DNA of 48,195 nucleotides. Origin: Pseudomonadota bacterium. Lineage in GTDB: Bacteria; Pseudomonadota; Alphaproteobacteria; Sphingomonadales; Sphingomonadaceae. Shown in pieces: positions 17,775 to 26,586 of the stretch (positions are counted from its first letter, which is position 1; every line of letters begins with the position of its first letter). The stretch is taken from assembly GCA_023426225.1 (NCBI GenBank), contig JAFABD010000105.1, positions 1 through 48,195 on the forward strand. Reading direction: 5' to 3'. Below the pieces are notes generated by a model that was given only the letters and a program-made list of their open reading frames with translations, searched no databases and was not told the DNA's origin. Both the position numbers and the translations under genes were made by a program.

Positions 17775-19582
17775 TCGGATCTGCCATGACTTCCGAGAAA
17801 GCGTCGAAGCTGCGTTCGCGCGCGTGGTTCGACAATCCTGAGAATATCGACATGACGGCGCTCTACCTCGAGCGCTATCTCAACTTCGGCCTCAGCCTTG
17901 AGGAGCTGCGGTCGGGCAAGCCGATCATCGGCATCGCCCAGACGGGCAGCGATCTCAGCCCCTGCAACCGCCACCATCTGGTGCTCGCCGAGCGCGTCCG
18001 CGAGGGCATTCGCGAGGCCGGCGGCATCGCGATCGAGTTTCCAGTGCACCCGATCCAGGAAACGGGGAAGCGGCCGACGGCGGGGCTCGACCGCAACCTC
18101 GCCTATATGGGGCTGGTCGAACTCCTGTACGGCTATCCGCTCGACGGCGTGGTGCTCACCGTGGGCTGCGACAAGACGACGCCCGCCTGCTTGATGGCGG
18201 CCGCGACGGTGAACATCCCCGCGATCGCCCTGTCGGTGGGGCCGATGCTCAACGGCTGGCACAAGGGCGAGCGCACCGGTTCCGGGACGATCGTGTGGAA
18301 GGCACGGCAGATGCTTGCCGCCGGTGAGATCGACGACGCCGAATTCATCCGTCTCGTCGCCTCCTCGGCTCCCTCGACCGGCTATTGCAACACGATGGGC
18401 ACGGCGACGACGATGAACTCGCTTGCCGAGGCACTGGGCATGACGCTGCCGGGCCAGGCGGCGATCCCCGCGCCCTATCGCGACCGGCAAGAAGTCTCGT
18501 ATCGCACCGGCAAGCGCATCGTCGAAATGGTCGCCGAGGATCTGAAGCCTTCGGACATCCTCACGCGCCAGGCCTTCGAGAATGCGATCGTCGTCAACTC
18601 GGCGATCGGCGGGTCGACCAACGCACCGATCCATCTCGCCGCGATCGCGCGCCACATCGGCGTCGACCTGCCGATCGACACCTGGCAGGAAAAGGGCCAC
18701 AAGGTGCCGCTGCTCGTCAACCTCCAGCCGGCGGGCGAGTATCTGGGCGAGGACTATTATCGCGCCGGCGGCGTCCCCGCCGTTGTTGCCCAACTGATCA
18801 AGCACGGCCTGATCCACGAAGACGCAATCACCGCCAACGGCCGCACGATGGGCGACAATTGCCGCGATGCGACCATCGAGGACGAAAAGGTCATCCGCCC
18901 GTTCGAACAGCCGCTCAAGGAAGAGGCCGGGTTCATCGTGCTGCGCGGCAACCTGTTCGATTCGGCGATCATGAAGACCAGCGTCATCAGCGACGCGTTC
19001 CGCCAGCGCTATCTCTCGAACCCCGACGACCCGGACGCATTCGAGGGTCCGGCGGTCGTGTTCGACGGGCCCGAGGACTATCACCACCGGATCGACGATC
19101 CGTCGCTCGGGATCACCGACGAGACGCTGCTGTTCATGCGCGGCGCCGGCCCGGTCGGCTATCCCGGCGCGGCCGAGGTGGTCAACATGCGCCCACCCGC
19201 CTATCTGATCCGCGAAGGCGTGCACGCCCTCCCCTGCATCGGCGACGGTCGCCAGTCGGGAACGAGCGGCAGCCCGTCGATCCTCAACGCCAGCCCCGAG
19301 GCGGCGGCGATGGGCGGCCTCGCGCTCATCCGCACCGGGGACCGCGTGCGGATCGACCTGCGCAAGGGCACGGCGGATGTGCTGATATCGGACGCCGAAC
19401 TCGCCGAACGCCGCCGCGCGCTCGCCGAAGCCGGCGGCTATCCCTATCCGGCATCGCAGACGCCGTGGCAGGAGATCCAGCGCGCCGTCGTCGGCCAGAT
19501 GGAAAGCGGCGCGATCCTCGAGGGTGCCGAGAAATATCAGCGCATCGCGCAAACCCGCGGCGTTCCCCGCGACAACCATTGA
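17771..19582 (+). CDS. IlvD/Edd family sugar-acid dehydratase (xylonate dehydratase-like)
   Basis: The 603-residue enzyme should dehydrate an aldonate to the 2-keto-3-deoxy acid. The three cluster-binding Cys are visible in DLSPCNRHH, VGCDKTTPAC and GYCNTMGTAT. Other landmarks are AIGGSTNAPIHLAAI, PRGAGP-like MRGAGPVGYPGAAEV and the glycine-rich GDGRQSGTSGSPSILNASPE. The N-terminal block WFDNPENIDMTALYLERYLN resembles Caulobacter D-xylonate dehydratase XylD more than the arabonate enzymes of Rhizobium, but the family is promiscuous. The ATG at 17771 overlaps the mutarotase stop; ATG 17786 is an alternative. It supplies the second enzymatic step of the pathway encoded around it. Confidence 0.9.
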   Translation: MIGSAMTSEKASKLRSRAWFDNPENIDMTALYLERYLNFGLSLEELRSGKPIIGIAQTGSDLSPCNRHHLVLAERVREGIREAGGIAIEFPVHPIQETGKRPTAGLDRNLAYMGLVELLYGYPLDGVVLTVGCDKTTPACLMAAATVNIPAIALSVGPMLNGWHKGERTGSGTIVWKARQMLAAGEIDDAEFIRLVASSAPSTGYCNTMGTATTMNSLAEALGMTLPGQAAIPAPYRDRQEVSYRTGKRIVEMVAEDLKPSDILTRQAFENAIVVNSAIGGSTNAPIHLAAIARHIGVDLPIDTWQEKGHKVPLLVNLQPAGEYLGEDYYRAGGVPAVVAQLIKHGLIHEDAITANGRTMGDNCRDATIEDEKVIRPFEQPLKEEAGFIVLRGNLFDSAIMKTSVISDAFRQRYLSNPDDPDAFEGPAVVFDGPEDYHHRIDDPSLGITDETLLFMRGAGPVGYPGAAEVVNMRPPAYLIREGVHALPCIGDGRQSGTSGSPSILNASPEAAAMGGLALIRTGDRVRIDLRKGTADVLISDAELAERRRALAEAGGYPYPASQTPWQEIQRAVVGQMESGAILEGAEKYQRIAQTRGVPRDNH

Positions 19583-19587
19583 CGCCG

Positions 19588-19625
19588 CGGTGCGGACGGG
19601 TGCGCAACCGCGCTCGTCCGCACCG
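19588..19625. terminator. Hairpin between convergent genes, probable terminator
   Basis: An 11-bp perfect stem (CGGTGCGGACG at 19588-19598, CGTCCGCACCG at 19615-19625) sits between the dehydratase and the CoA-transferase genes. It has no T run, so its role as a terminator is likely but not certain. Confidence 0.5.
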
Positions 19626-19637
19626 TCAGCCATCGCG

Positions 19638-20939
19638 TCAGATCAGGCCGAGTTCCTTGGCCTGGCCGGTCAGTTCGTCGCGGAACTGCGGCGCCGCGAT
19701 CGCGATCAGCGCACGCGCACGCTCGGACATCGACTTGCCCTTCAGCTCGGCCACGCCGAATTCGGTCGCGATATACTGGACGTCGTTGCGCGGCGTCGTC
19801 ACCGGCCCGTCGAGCTGCGGCACGATACGCGACAGCGTACCCTTCGCGGCGGTCGCATGGCAGGCGATGATCGACCGTCCGCCCTCGGACGCCACCGCGC
19901 CGCGCACGAAATCGAGCTGCCCGCCCGATCCGGTATATTGCCGCCCGCCCAGATATTCCGAACAGCACGCGCCCATCAGGTCGACCTGCAACGTCGCGTT
20001 GACCGACACCATCCCCGGGTTCTGCGCGATCACATAAGGGTCGTTCACATAATCGACCGGATAGGCGGCTGCCGCCGGGTTGCGGTCGATAAAGCGATAG
20101 GTATCGGCATCCCCCATCGCAAAGGCGAACACCGTCTCTCCGGTGTGGATCGCCTTGCGCGCGTTTGTGACGATCCCCTTCTGCATCAGCCGCGCAAGGC
20201 CCGGCGTGAACATTTCAGTGTGCACGCCCAGGTCGCGATGCCCCGCCAGCGCTTCGCACACCGCGTTAGGCAGCGCACCGATTCCCATCTGCAACGTCGC
20301 GCCGTCGCGGACCATCTCGGCGATATAGCCGCCGATCGCACGGTCCTCGGCCCGCGGCGCAACCTCCGGCACCGCCAGCAACGGCACGTCATGCTCGACG
20401 ATCGCGGTCACGCGCGAAACATGGATGGTCGAACGGCCGCCGGTATGCGGCATGTTCGGATTGACCTCCAGGATCACCCGCTTGGCCGTGTTGGCCACTG
20501 CCACGCTGTAATCGGGATTGGTGCCGAAGCTGAAATTGCCTTCGCCGTCCATCGAGGAGACGGTCGCCACCAGCGTATCGACCCCGACTTCGTGCGTCAG
20601 GACGCGCGGCACCTGCTGAAAGCTCGACGAGATGAATTCGACGGTGCAGCCCGCATCCTCCAGCGCACGCTCCACGCCGCTGTGGAACAGGCTGTACGGA
20701 CGGATGCGGCCGTTGAGTTCGGGGCGCAGTACCGTCTTTCCGGCAATCGCGGTGGAAAGCATGTAGTAGAGCGAAATCGCTTCGAACGTTCCCGCCTCGG
20801 CCCGCGCGGCGATCGCTGCCAGCAATGCCGGCGGCTGCCCCACGCCCAATGCCATCGCAACCTTCGCGCCCGAAGGGATCATCGCTGCTGCGCTGGCCGC
20901 ATCGGTCAGGCGTTCACGGTAAAGCGTTTCGAAATCCAC
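19638..20939 (-). CDS. Acetyl-CoA hydrolase/transferase (4-hydroxybutyrate CoA-transferase-like) family
   Basis: The 433-residue protein belongs to the class I CoA-transferase superfamily branch that includes acetyl-CoA hydrolase and 4-hydroxybutyrate CoA-transferase. Landmarks are MALGVGQPPALLAAIAAR near the N-terminus, QMGIGALPNAVCEAL in the middle, LGVHTEMFTPGL, and the glycine-rich GGRQYTGSGGQLDFVRGA. The active-site Glu expected in this family lies in the HTEMFT block. I take GTG 20939 (before DFETLYRERL) because AGGGGAGA is nine bases upstream and the family usually starts there; a GTG at 21002 adds 21 residues. The acyl donor and acceptor cannot be read; it is not obviously part of the sugar locus. 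Confidence 0.83.
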   Translation of the reverse strand: MDFETLYRERLTDAASAAAMIPSGAKVAMALGVGQPPALLAAIAARAEAGTFEAISLYYMLSTAIAGKTVLRPELNGRIRPYSLFHSGVERALEDAGCTVEFISSSFQQVPRVLTHEVGVDTLVATVSSMDGEGNFSFGTNPDYSVAVANTAKRVILEVNPNMPHTGGRSTIHVSRVTAIVEHDVPLLAVPEVAPRAEDRAIGGYIAEMVRDGATLQMGIGALPNAVCEALAGHRDLGVHTEMFTPGLARLMQKGIVTNARKAIHTGETVFAFAMGDADTYRFIDRNPAAAAYPVDYVNDPYVIAQNPGMVSVNATLQVDLMGACCSEYLGGRQYTGSGGQLDFVRGAVASEGGRSIIACHATAAKGTLSRIVPQLDGPVTTPRNDVQYIATEFGVAELKGKSMSERARALIAIAAPQFRDELTGQAKELGLI

Positions 20940-21171
20940 TGGCTCTGGTCTCCCCTTTTTCAAAAGCCCGGGACGGGCCGGCAGGGGGCTTGATAATGTC
21001 ACCAGCGCGATTTGTGGACCCTACGGAAATCTCCGATGGCGCGGCGGGCACGCCGGCTTGTCCCGCAACAGGCGACGGGCGCCCTTCTGCCGGACGCCCG
21101 CCCCCGATCATATCCGATATTATCGTTTCGCTGCCGTCGCTTATCCCGACCGGCCGCCGCAGTTCGCGCAA

Positions 21172-22098
21172 TCAGCGCGGCGCCACCGAAACGGTCAGCA
21201 GGTCGGTATAGACCCCCGCGCGCTTGCCCGCGACCGATCCGATCACGAACTGCATCGGCAGCGAATCGGTCATCGGGCCGTTGCCGCCCGACTGATAGGT
21301 CGAAATGCCGGTCAGCGGCATCGTCTGGTTGCCGATCACCAGCTGATACGGGATGCTCCAGTCGGTACCGACAAGCCGCAGCTGTCCCTGGTTCCGCGAC
21401 TCGACGTCGACACGATAGGCGCGCGTGCTCGAAACGCGCAGCTGCAACGGAACCTGGCTGACCCCTTCGGTCAGGTCGCCCAGGTCGACCAGCGCCTGGC
21501 CACCGCTGCGGCGATACGCTCCCGAAAGCCCCAGCACGGCCGAGGGAAGCACGTTGATCCCCAGCACCAGCGAGCGCGATGCGAGCTGTTGCCCGGTGCC
21601 GCGTGCTTCGGCGGACACCGTCACGCGCTGCGTGAAGCTGCCGTCGGCACGGATGGCGTCCTCGTTGACCGCAAGCTGGTAACGGACGATCTGCTGCCCG
21701 CCGGGGGTCACCACCACCGGCCGCGTCGTGACGCCCTGGATCGTGCGCCCAGACGTCGGCGTGACGTTGGTGTTGTTGAACTGGTCGAGCAGCGTGTAGC
21801 CGATCCGGCCGGTCCGCCCCTCGCTCGTCAGCCCGAACGACTCCTGATCGAGCAGGAAGACCGGGTTGAACGCGCATGCAGCCCGGCCGTCGTTGCTGAA
21901 GGTCAGGTCGAACGTGGCGATCGGGCTGGTCGATCCGAAGGGGTCGTACCCCTGGATGATCCAGTTGCTCGCGCTGCTGTCGATCCGCAGCTGGCAGGCC
22001 GCGGGGCGCGCGGCAAGCCCGCTCTGCGCCTGCGCCGGCAGCGCCGCGAAGGCCAGGCCCGCGGCCAGCGCCGCGACGGAGGTGAGGCTCTTCATCAT
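21172..22098 (-). CDS. Secreted spore-coat-U-type subunit, probable pilus tip or minor pilin
   Basis: The 308-residue protein has a Sec signal (cleavage after ALPAQAQ, residue ~25). A beta-rich body with CQLRIDSSASN, AACAFNPVF and LLDQFNNTN follows, then a second half whose ending GVYTDLLTVSVAPR is the donor-strand-like C-terminus shared by SCPU/Csu pilins. The size, about twice a pilin, suggests two domains, as in two-domain tip adhesins such as CsuE. Start codon ATG 22098 lies three bases after the usher stop, with GGGAGGGAA upstream. It is the last gene of the chaperone-usher operon, the usual place for a tip subunit. Adhesion itself is inference. Confidence 0.75.
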   Translation of the reverse strand: MMKSLTSVAALAAGLAFAALPAQAQSGLAARPAACQLRIDSSASNWIIQGYDPFGSTSPIATFDLTFSNDGRAACAFNPVFLLDQESFGLTSEGRTGRIGYTLLDQFNNTNVTPTSGRTIQGVTTRPVVVTPGGQQIVRYQLAVNEDAIRADGSFTQRVTVSAEARGTGQQLASRSLVLGINVLPSAVLGLSGAYRRSGGQALVDLGDLTEGVSQVPLQLRVSSTRAYRVDVESRNQGQLRLVGTDWSIPYQLVIGNQTMPLTGISTYQSGGNGPMTDSLPMQFVIGSVAGKRAGVYTDLLTVSVAPR

Positions 22099-22101
22099 CG
22101 C

Positions 22102-24747
22102 TCAATTCCCTCCCTTGAGCACGATCGTCTTGAGGTCGACGAGCCCGGTGGTATCCTCGGGCACGGTAAATTCGAACATCGTCTGCCCGCCCGCAAGCTC
22201 GACGCGATAACGCACCCCGGGGCGCAGGTTCTGGATGGCGAAGCGGCCGACCGAGTTGGTGAAGAAGGGCAGCGGCTCCTTGTCCTTGCCGTCCGCGGCG
22301 AATACCCGCCCGCCGACCAGGCTCAGCGGCTTGCCTTCGCCCACCATCAGCACGCCTGCCGCGCTCACGAACGCATCGGTGCCGATCCGCAGCTTGTAGC
22401 CGCTGTGATAGGGCGGATTGACGTGGACGACGCCGTCGCCGACGTCATAGCCCGGCGGCGGGTTCTCGACGTCGTACTGGATCGGCTGGTCGACATAGGA
22501 GCTGAGGTACGAATTGACCGCCCCGCCCCACACGCCGCTCTTGCTCATATATTCGTTGCTGGCGAGCGATTGCCCCGCCACCACCGCATGTCCGCGCAGA
22601 TTTTCGTGCGGATAGAGCACGGCGAAACTGTCGTTGATCCGTCGCCCGATCCCGAAAGCCCCGTCCGCGAACGCGATCGAGGTGCCGACGCGCAGCGCGG
22701 TGACGTTCTGCGACCCGAAGGACGAGAAGTCGGGGCCATAGCTCGAATGCGACAGCGTCGCGTCGAAGCGATTGGCGATATAGTCGACAAAGCCCTGGCC
22801 CGTCACCGAATCGCCGTCGCGCGTCGCCACCGCGCCATAGCCGAGGCTGCCGATGCGGTTCGACGACGAATGCAGATAGGACAGCGAACTGACATCCGAG
22901 CTGCTGTCATGCCGCGCCTCGAGCCGGTCGCGATAGCTCGGCTGGAACACCAGCGAGATGTTGAAGCCGAACCCCTTCGCGCGGCCGATCGAGCTGTCGA
23001 ACTTGGTATATTCGACGCCCGCGCGCAGGCTCAGCCGCGGATTGAAATAATAGTTGCCCGACGCGCCGATGCGATAGCTGTCGCCGCGGTCGCCGCGACT
23101 GTGCAGGTAATTGCCCGAGAACAGCAGCGACAGGTCGGTCGTGATCGCGCGCGTATACTGGCCCGAAAAGTTGATCGCGTTCACATTGTCGGCTTCGGGC
23201 GACGACAGGAACGCATAGCGCCGCGACAGATAGTCGACGCGCAGGCTTGCCGAATCGACCAGACCGCCGCGGTCGATGATCTGGTCGAGCCCGACGCCCG
23301 CCGAAACGCCCTCGCCCACGTCGCGCGAATGGCTGACGCCGCCGTCGAGCAGGATGCGCGTGCCGCCGCGCAGCACGAACTGCGTCTGCGCGGTCAGCGT
23401 CTGGACGCGGGCGCTCGCCTGCACGCCCACCCCCACCGCGGGGGCATTGACAAAGGCCTTGCGGAAAAAGCCCGAAAAGGCGACCGGACCATTATATTTC
23501 GGCGAACGCCCGAAATTGGTGCTCGTCGGCCCGAGATAGGCGCCATACTCATAGTCGCCCGGCACCAGGTCGATCGGATCGAGATACGAGCTGTACGAGA
23601 CCGTCTGGACGCCGCCCGACGCATCGCGAACCTCGATCTGCACGTCGTTGCTGCCCGCGACCAGCGGCAGCGCGGTGAAGTCATAGGAACCGGCATCGAG
23701 CCGCAGCTCGCGATAAAGGACGCCGTTGCGCAGGATGCGCACACTCGAATCGCGCTGGAGCACCAGTTGGCGGTTGCCCTGGAGCACCGACGATCGATAC
23801 GGGTCGAACCGGCGGCGCTGGCGTGTCACGCCGATACCGCCCATCTGGATAAAGCCCTGCTGCCCGCGCACTTCGGGGCTCAGGTCGCCCAGGAACCAGC
23901 GGCGATAATCGCCCGGTTCGTCATAGACGAGCCGCGCATAGGTGCGATCGAACACATAGGGCGCGTCGCTGGTAAAGCCGCGCTGCGCGAACTGGCCGTC
24001 GCCTTCGAACACGATGCCGCCGTAACGGATCGCGCCGTTCAGGTTGACGGTCGGCGGCGCGTTGTTCTCGCCCTTCCAGTTATAGGCCTCGAGCGCGTTG
24101 ATGTTGAGGAACGCCGCGAACGAAGCCGGCATCAGGTCGGGCTTCTCGTCCTCGGGCTTGCTCATCCGGAACAGCTTCTCGACGGCGCGCTGGCCCGGGT
24201 CGATCGTCAGCACGACCACGGCCAGGCTACTCGGATCATATTCGAACGAGATGCCGAGCGCGGCGAGATCCTCGGCCGTGAAACGGTCGAGCGAGGCGAG
24301 CTTTGCGGCCACCTGCGCGTTGGCGGCCTCGCTCAGCAACGGCCGGATCAGCGACAGGAACGCCTTCGAGTCGACCAGCAGCCGGTCGTCATAGGTCAGG
24401 CGGATCGGCAGGTCGCCGAGCATCCGGCGCCGGAACATCAACGGCACCGTCAGGTCCATGTCCCGGTCATACGGGTTGATGTCGGGCCGGCCATATTTGC
24501 CGATCGGCAGCTTACCGATCGAATCCTGGCCGAGCACGGGCAGGCCCGGATTGGCCGGCGGCGGCGTGTCCGGCCCCTTGGGCGCGGGCGATGCAGGGGC
24601 GCCGGGCAACGGCACCGGCACCTGCTGCTGTTGAGAGGTGGGACGCGGCGGATTCTTGCCGGGGAGCGGAACCGACACCTGCGCCGCGGCGCTGCCACTG
24701 ATGAGGCAGAACCAGGCGCTTGCGCTCAGTAGCGTTCCCTTGGTCAC
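22102..24747 (-). CDS. Chaperone-usher outer membrane usher
   Basis: The 881-residue protein, the normal usher length, forms the outer membrane pore that assembles the pilus. It has a signal peptide, then a Pro/Gln-rich stretch (residues ~25-60) before the N-terminal domain. The beta-barrel shows many alternating segments: FLGDLSPEVRGQQGF, GGIGVTRQRRRFDPY, ELRLDAGSYDFTALPL and YGAYLGPTSTN, all landmarks of FimD/CsuD-type ushers. The C-terminal carboxypeptidase-like domain includes GVLMVGEGKPLSLVGG. GTG 24747 overlaps the chaperone stop (GTGA) and is where the signal peptide starts; the frame extends further upstream but inside the chaperone gene. The Pro-rich linker is unusual. Confidence 0.9.
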   Translation of the reverse strand: MTKGTLLSASAWFCLISGSAAAQVSVPLPGKNPPRPTSQQQQVPVPLPGAPASPAPKGPDTPPPANPGLPVLGQDSIGKLPIGKYGRPDINPYDRDMDLTVPLMFRRRMLGDLPIRLTYDDRLLVDSKAFLSLIRPLLSEAANAQVAAKLASLDRFTAEDLAALGISFEYDPSSLAVVVLTIDPGQRAVEKLFRMSKPEDEKPDLMPASFAAFLNINALEAYNWKGENNAPPTVNLNGAIRYGGIVFEGDGQFAQRGFTSDAPYVFDRTYARLVYDEPGDYRRWFLGDLSPEVRGQQGFIQMGGIGVTRQRRRFDPYRSSVLQGNRQLVLQRDSSVRILRNGVLYRELRLDAGSYDFTALPLVAGSNDVQIEVRDASGGVQTVSYSSYLDPIDLVPGDYEYGAYLGPTSTNFGRSPKYNGPVAFSGFFRKAFVNAPAVGVGVQASARVQTLTAQTQFVLRGGTRILLDGGVSHSRDVGEGVSAGVGLDQIIDRGGLVDSASLRVDYLSRRYAFLSSPEADNVNAINFSGQYTRAITTDLSLLFSGNYLHSRGDRGDSYRIGASGNYYFNPRLSLRAGVEYTKFDSSIGRAKGFGFNISLVFQPSYRDRLEARHDSSSDVSSLSYLHSSSNRIGSLGYGAVATRDGDSVTGQGFVDYIANRFDATLSHSSYGPDFSSFGSQNVTALRVGTSIAFADGAFGIGRRINDSFAVLYPHENLRGHAVVAGQSLASNEYMSKSGVWGGAVNSYLSSYVDQPIQYDVENPPPGYDVGDGVVHVNPPYHSGYKLRIGTDAFVSAAGVLMVGEGKPLSLVGGRVFAADGKDKEPLPFFTNSVGRFAIQNLRPGVRYRVELAGGQTMFEFTVPEDTTGLVDLKTIVLKGGN

Positions 24748-25541
24748 TTCAGGAACTTGACCTTGATCGGGCCAGGCCCGAACGCCTTCGCAAGCGGCAA
24801 CTGATAGGTGCGAACCCCGTTGCCGCCGGGCACATAGCCGCTGCCGATAACGCGGCTCAGATCCTCGGGCGCGATGATGAAGCGCATCGGCTTGCCCTCG
24901 GTATCGGTGCCCTCGATCACCCAGCGCAGCACCGACATCATGGCATGGCGGCGACCGGTGTTCTTCAGCGTGATCTCGACGCCGGGTACCTTGGGCGGCA
25001 ACGGATCGCCCTGCTTGGCCGCGGGCGGCTGATAGTCGATCGGCTTGGCCGATTCGGTCGTGACGTTCGGCGTCGCGCCCGGCGGGGCGACGACGACCAG
25101 CGCCTTCATGTGATAGACGACCTGGACCTGCGCGCCGCCGGCCTGATCGACCGCGACGGGCAGCTGGTTGACCGAAAGATAATAAGCGCGCGAGGTCGGC
25201 ATGTCGGTCGGCCCGGCCCATTGCAGGCGAACGACCTGACGGCCGCCCTGCGGCAGCACGCCCTGCGGCGGAAAGACGATGAAATCGCCATCGGCGGGCG
25301 TCTCGGTCGTGTGACCGGCGGCGTCGAACTCGACCTGGGTGATTCGCGTCTCGAAGGCGAGGTTGCCCGAGTTCATGTTCTGAACCTCGACCCGCGCGGT
25401 CGCGTCGGTTCCCGTCGTCGTCATCTCGACGACCATCGGCGACACCCGCATCGCATAGACGGCGGAAATCGCCGAAACCGATGCCACGACGGCGGTCGCA
25501 ACAGCGGCGCGCCTCATTCCTTTAGAAAGACTGGCAAACAC
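24744..25541 (-). CDS. Periplasmic pilus chaperone, PapD/CsuC type
   Basis: The 265-residue protein has a Sec signal (to about residue 30, ISAVYA). Two immunoglobulin-like domains follow: VSPMVVEMTTTGTDATARVEVQN at the start of domain 1, the family block PPQGVLPQGGRQVVRLQW in the middle, and a C-terminal domain with TLKNTGRRHAMMS. It holds pilin subunits by donating a strand before the usher takes over. GTG 25541 has a GGGGGC site; ATG 25517 abuts its AAAGGA, so the first is preferred. It is separated from the upstream pilin gene by a strong hairpin at 25614-25643 and overlaps the usher gene by four bases. Confidence 0.88.
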   Translation of the reverse strand: MFASLSKGMRRAAVATAVVASVSAISAVYAMRVSPMVVEMTTTGTDATARVEVQNMNSGNLAFETRITQVEFDAAGHTTETPADGDFIVFPPQGVLPQGGRQVVRLQWAGPTDMPTSRAYYLSVNQLPVAVDQAGGAQVQVVYHMKALVVVAPPGATPNVTTESAKPIDYQPPAAKQGDPLPPKVPGVEITLKNTGRRHAMMSVLRWVIEGTDTEGKPMRFIIAPEDLSRVIGSGYVPGGNGVRTYQLPLAKAFGPGPIKVKFLK

Positions 25542-25613
25542 TGGATCGCCCCCACCCCATTTATTGTTCGACGACCTAACAGCAGATGCAGATTAAGGTT
25601 GACCTAATGAAAC

Positions 25614-25643
25614 GAGGGGAGAGGTAAGGCCCTCCCCCCTCGC
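25614..25643 (-). terminator. Hairpin after the main pilin gene (partial terminator)
   Basis: On the minus strand a 12-bp stem with one mismatch (25643-25632 against 25625-25614, loop six bases) is followed by TTTCATT. It sits between the pilin stop (25666) and the chaperone start (25541). It could end most transcripts after the pilin and allow limited read-through into chaperone and usher, an expression pattern common to pilus operons. Confidence 0.6.
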
Positions 25644-25665
25644 CATTGCTACCTGGCCTCAGGAA

Positions 25666-26361
25666 TTAGAGGGCCTTGAGCTCGACGGTCAGCGTGTCGG
25701 TGTAGCTGCCGGCGACCAGCGCCTTGCTGGGGACCGGCGCCGCGATGTTCAGCGTCATGTCCGAGCGCCACGCGCCACCGTTCCACACCTTCGACGCTTC
25801 GTTGGCGGCAACGCCGACGGTCTGGGTGGTGCCGGCCGCACCCGCCGACTGGTTGGTCGTGCCGGTGAAGAGCACGGTCGCCGAGTACGGGATGTTCGCC
25901 TGGAACTCGTTGCTGTCATAGCCGCCGGCAGCGTTGTTCTTCAGGCCCGACGTGCCGTTCGACTTCGTGACGGTGACCGAGTTGTTGAAGTTGCAGCCCG
26001 CAGTCGTCGTCGTGACGGTGGCGGTCGCCGGAGCACGCATGTCGAACGCGTCGTTGGCGGTGGTGTTCGCCTGGGTGTTCACGCCGATCGTGCCGAAGTC
26101 CAGCGTGTGGCTGGTGGTGTTGCCGCCGTAGTACGAGCAGTCCTTGGTCACCGCGCCCTTGATGAGCCAGGTGTTGGTGACGGTCGGGCTGGCGGTCTCG
26201 ACGTTGCCAGCAGCGAAGCCGGCTTCACCATAGGCAGCACCGGTCGGCGTCGGGAAGAAAATGCCCGTGGTCCCGATGGTGACGTTGGCGAACGAGTCCG
26301 CCTGAGCGACGCCGGTCGACGAAAGCAGCGCGACAACGGCGGCCGAAACGATCTTCTTCAT
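25666..26361 (-). CDS. Major pilin, spore coat U (SCPU) domain
   Basis: The 231-residue secreted protein has signal peptide MKKIVSAAVVALLSSTG...AQA and a Thr/Asn/Gly-rich beta body. Two Cys form the expected disulfide (KDCSYYGG and TAGCNFNN). The C-terminal SYTDTLTVELKAL matches the strand that Csu pilins pass to the next subunit. It would be the main structural subunit of the pilus. Base composition is somewhat less GC-rich in third positions than its neighbours. ATG 26361 follows GGGGA; the 22 extra residues of the open frame are not signal-like. It is followed by an attenuating hairpin, so it is probably the most expressed gene of the locus. Confidence 0.85.
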   Translation of the reverse strand: MKKIVSAAVVALLSSTGVAQADSFANVTIGTTGIFFPTPTGAAYGEAGFAAGNVETASPTVTNTWLIKGAVTKDCSYYGGNTTSHTLDFGTIGVNTQANTTANDAFDMRAPATATVTTTTAGCNFNNSVTVTKSNGTSGLKNNAAGGYDSNEFQANIPYSATVLFTGTTNQSAGAAGTTQTVGVAANEASKVWNGGAWRSDMTLNIAAPVPSKALVAGSYTDTLTVELKAL

Positions 26362-26395
26362 AACATAATCCCCACTAGTTTGTGCCGGCGGTCGA

Positions 26396-26407
26396 TGGTC
26401 TAGACCA
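26396..26407. promoter_or_regulatory. Perfect 12-bp palindrome upstream of the pilin
   Basis: TGGTCTAGACCA is fully symmetric and lies 35 bases before the pilin ATG, in a gene-free stretch (26362-26586) that also holds AT-rich motifs. Possibly an operator; no matching regulator is identified. Confidence 0.3.
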
Positions 26408-26532
26408 GACGGCAACGGTTTTGCCAAATAACGCTTACTTAACTTTTAGCAACCCAAAAGCGACAACCGCAGCTCCGGTTTGCGTCTCAATTTGGCGCAA
26501 GTTACTATTTACTATGGACGCGCCTCACCCTT

Positions 26533-26557
26533 CGCCGAATGGAACTTCCATCCGGCG
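26533..26557. terminator. Hairpin after the SCPU-like gene, possible terminator
   Basis: Arms of 12 bases (26533-26544 and 26546-26557, 11 of 12 paired, one-base centre) lie 30 bases past the stop of the minus-strand gene at 26587. There is no T run. It may end that transcript or be a protein site for the pilin promoter. Confidence 0.4.
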
Positions 26558-26586
26558 CAACTCGACCCGAAATTGAAAATCTTAAC

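Noticed and set aside
21058..24732. Open plus-strand frame of about 1224 codons opposite the usher genes
   Set aside because: Same composition and same cause; usher and subunit genes on the minus strand are clear.
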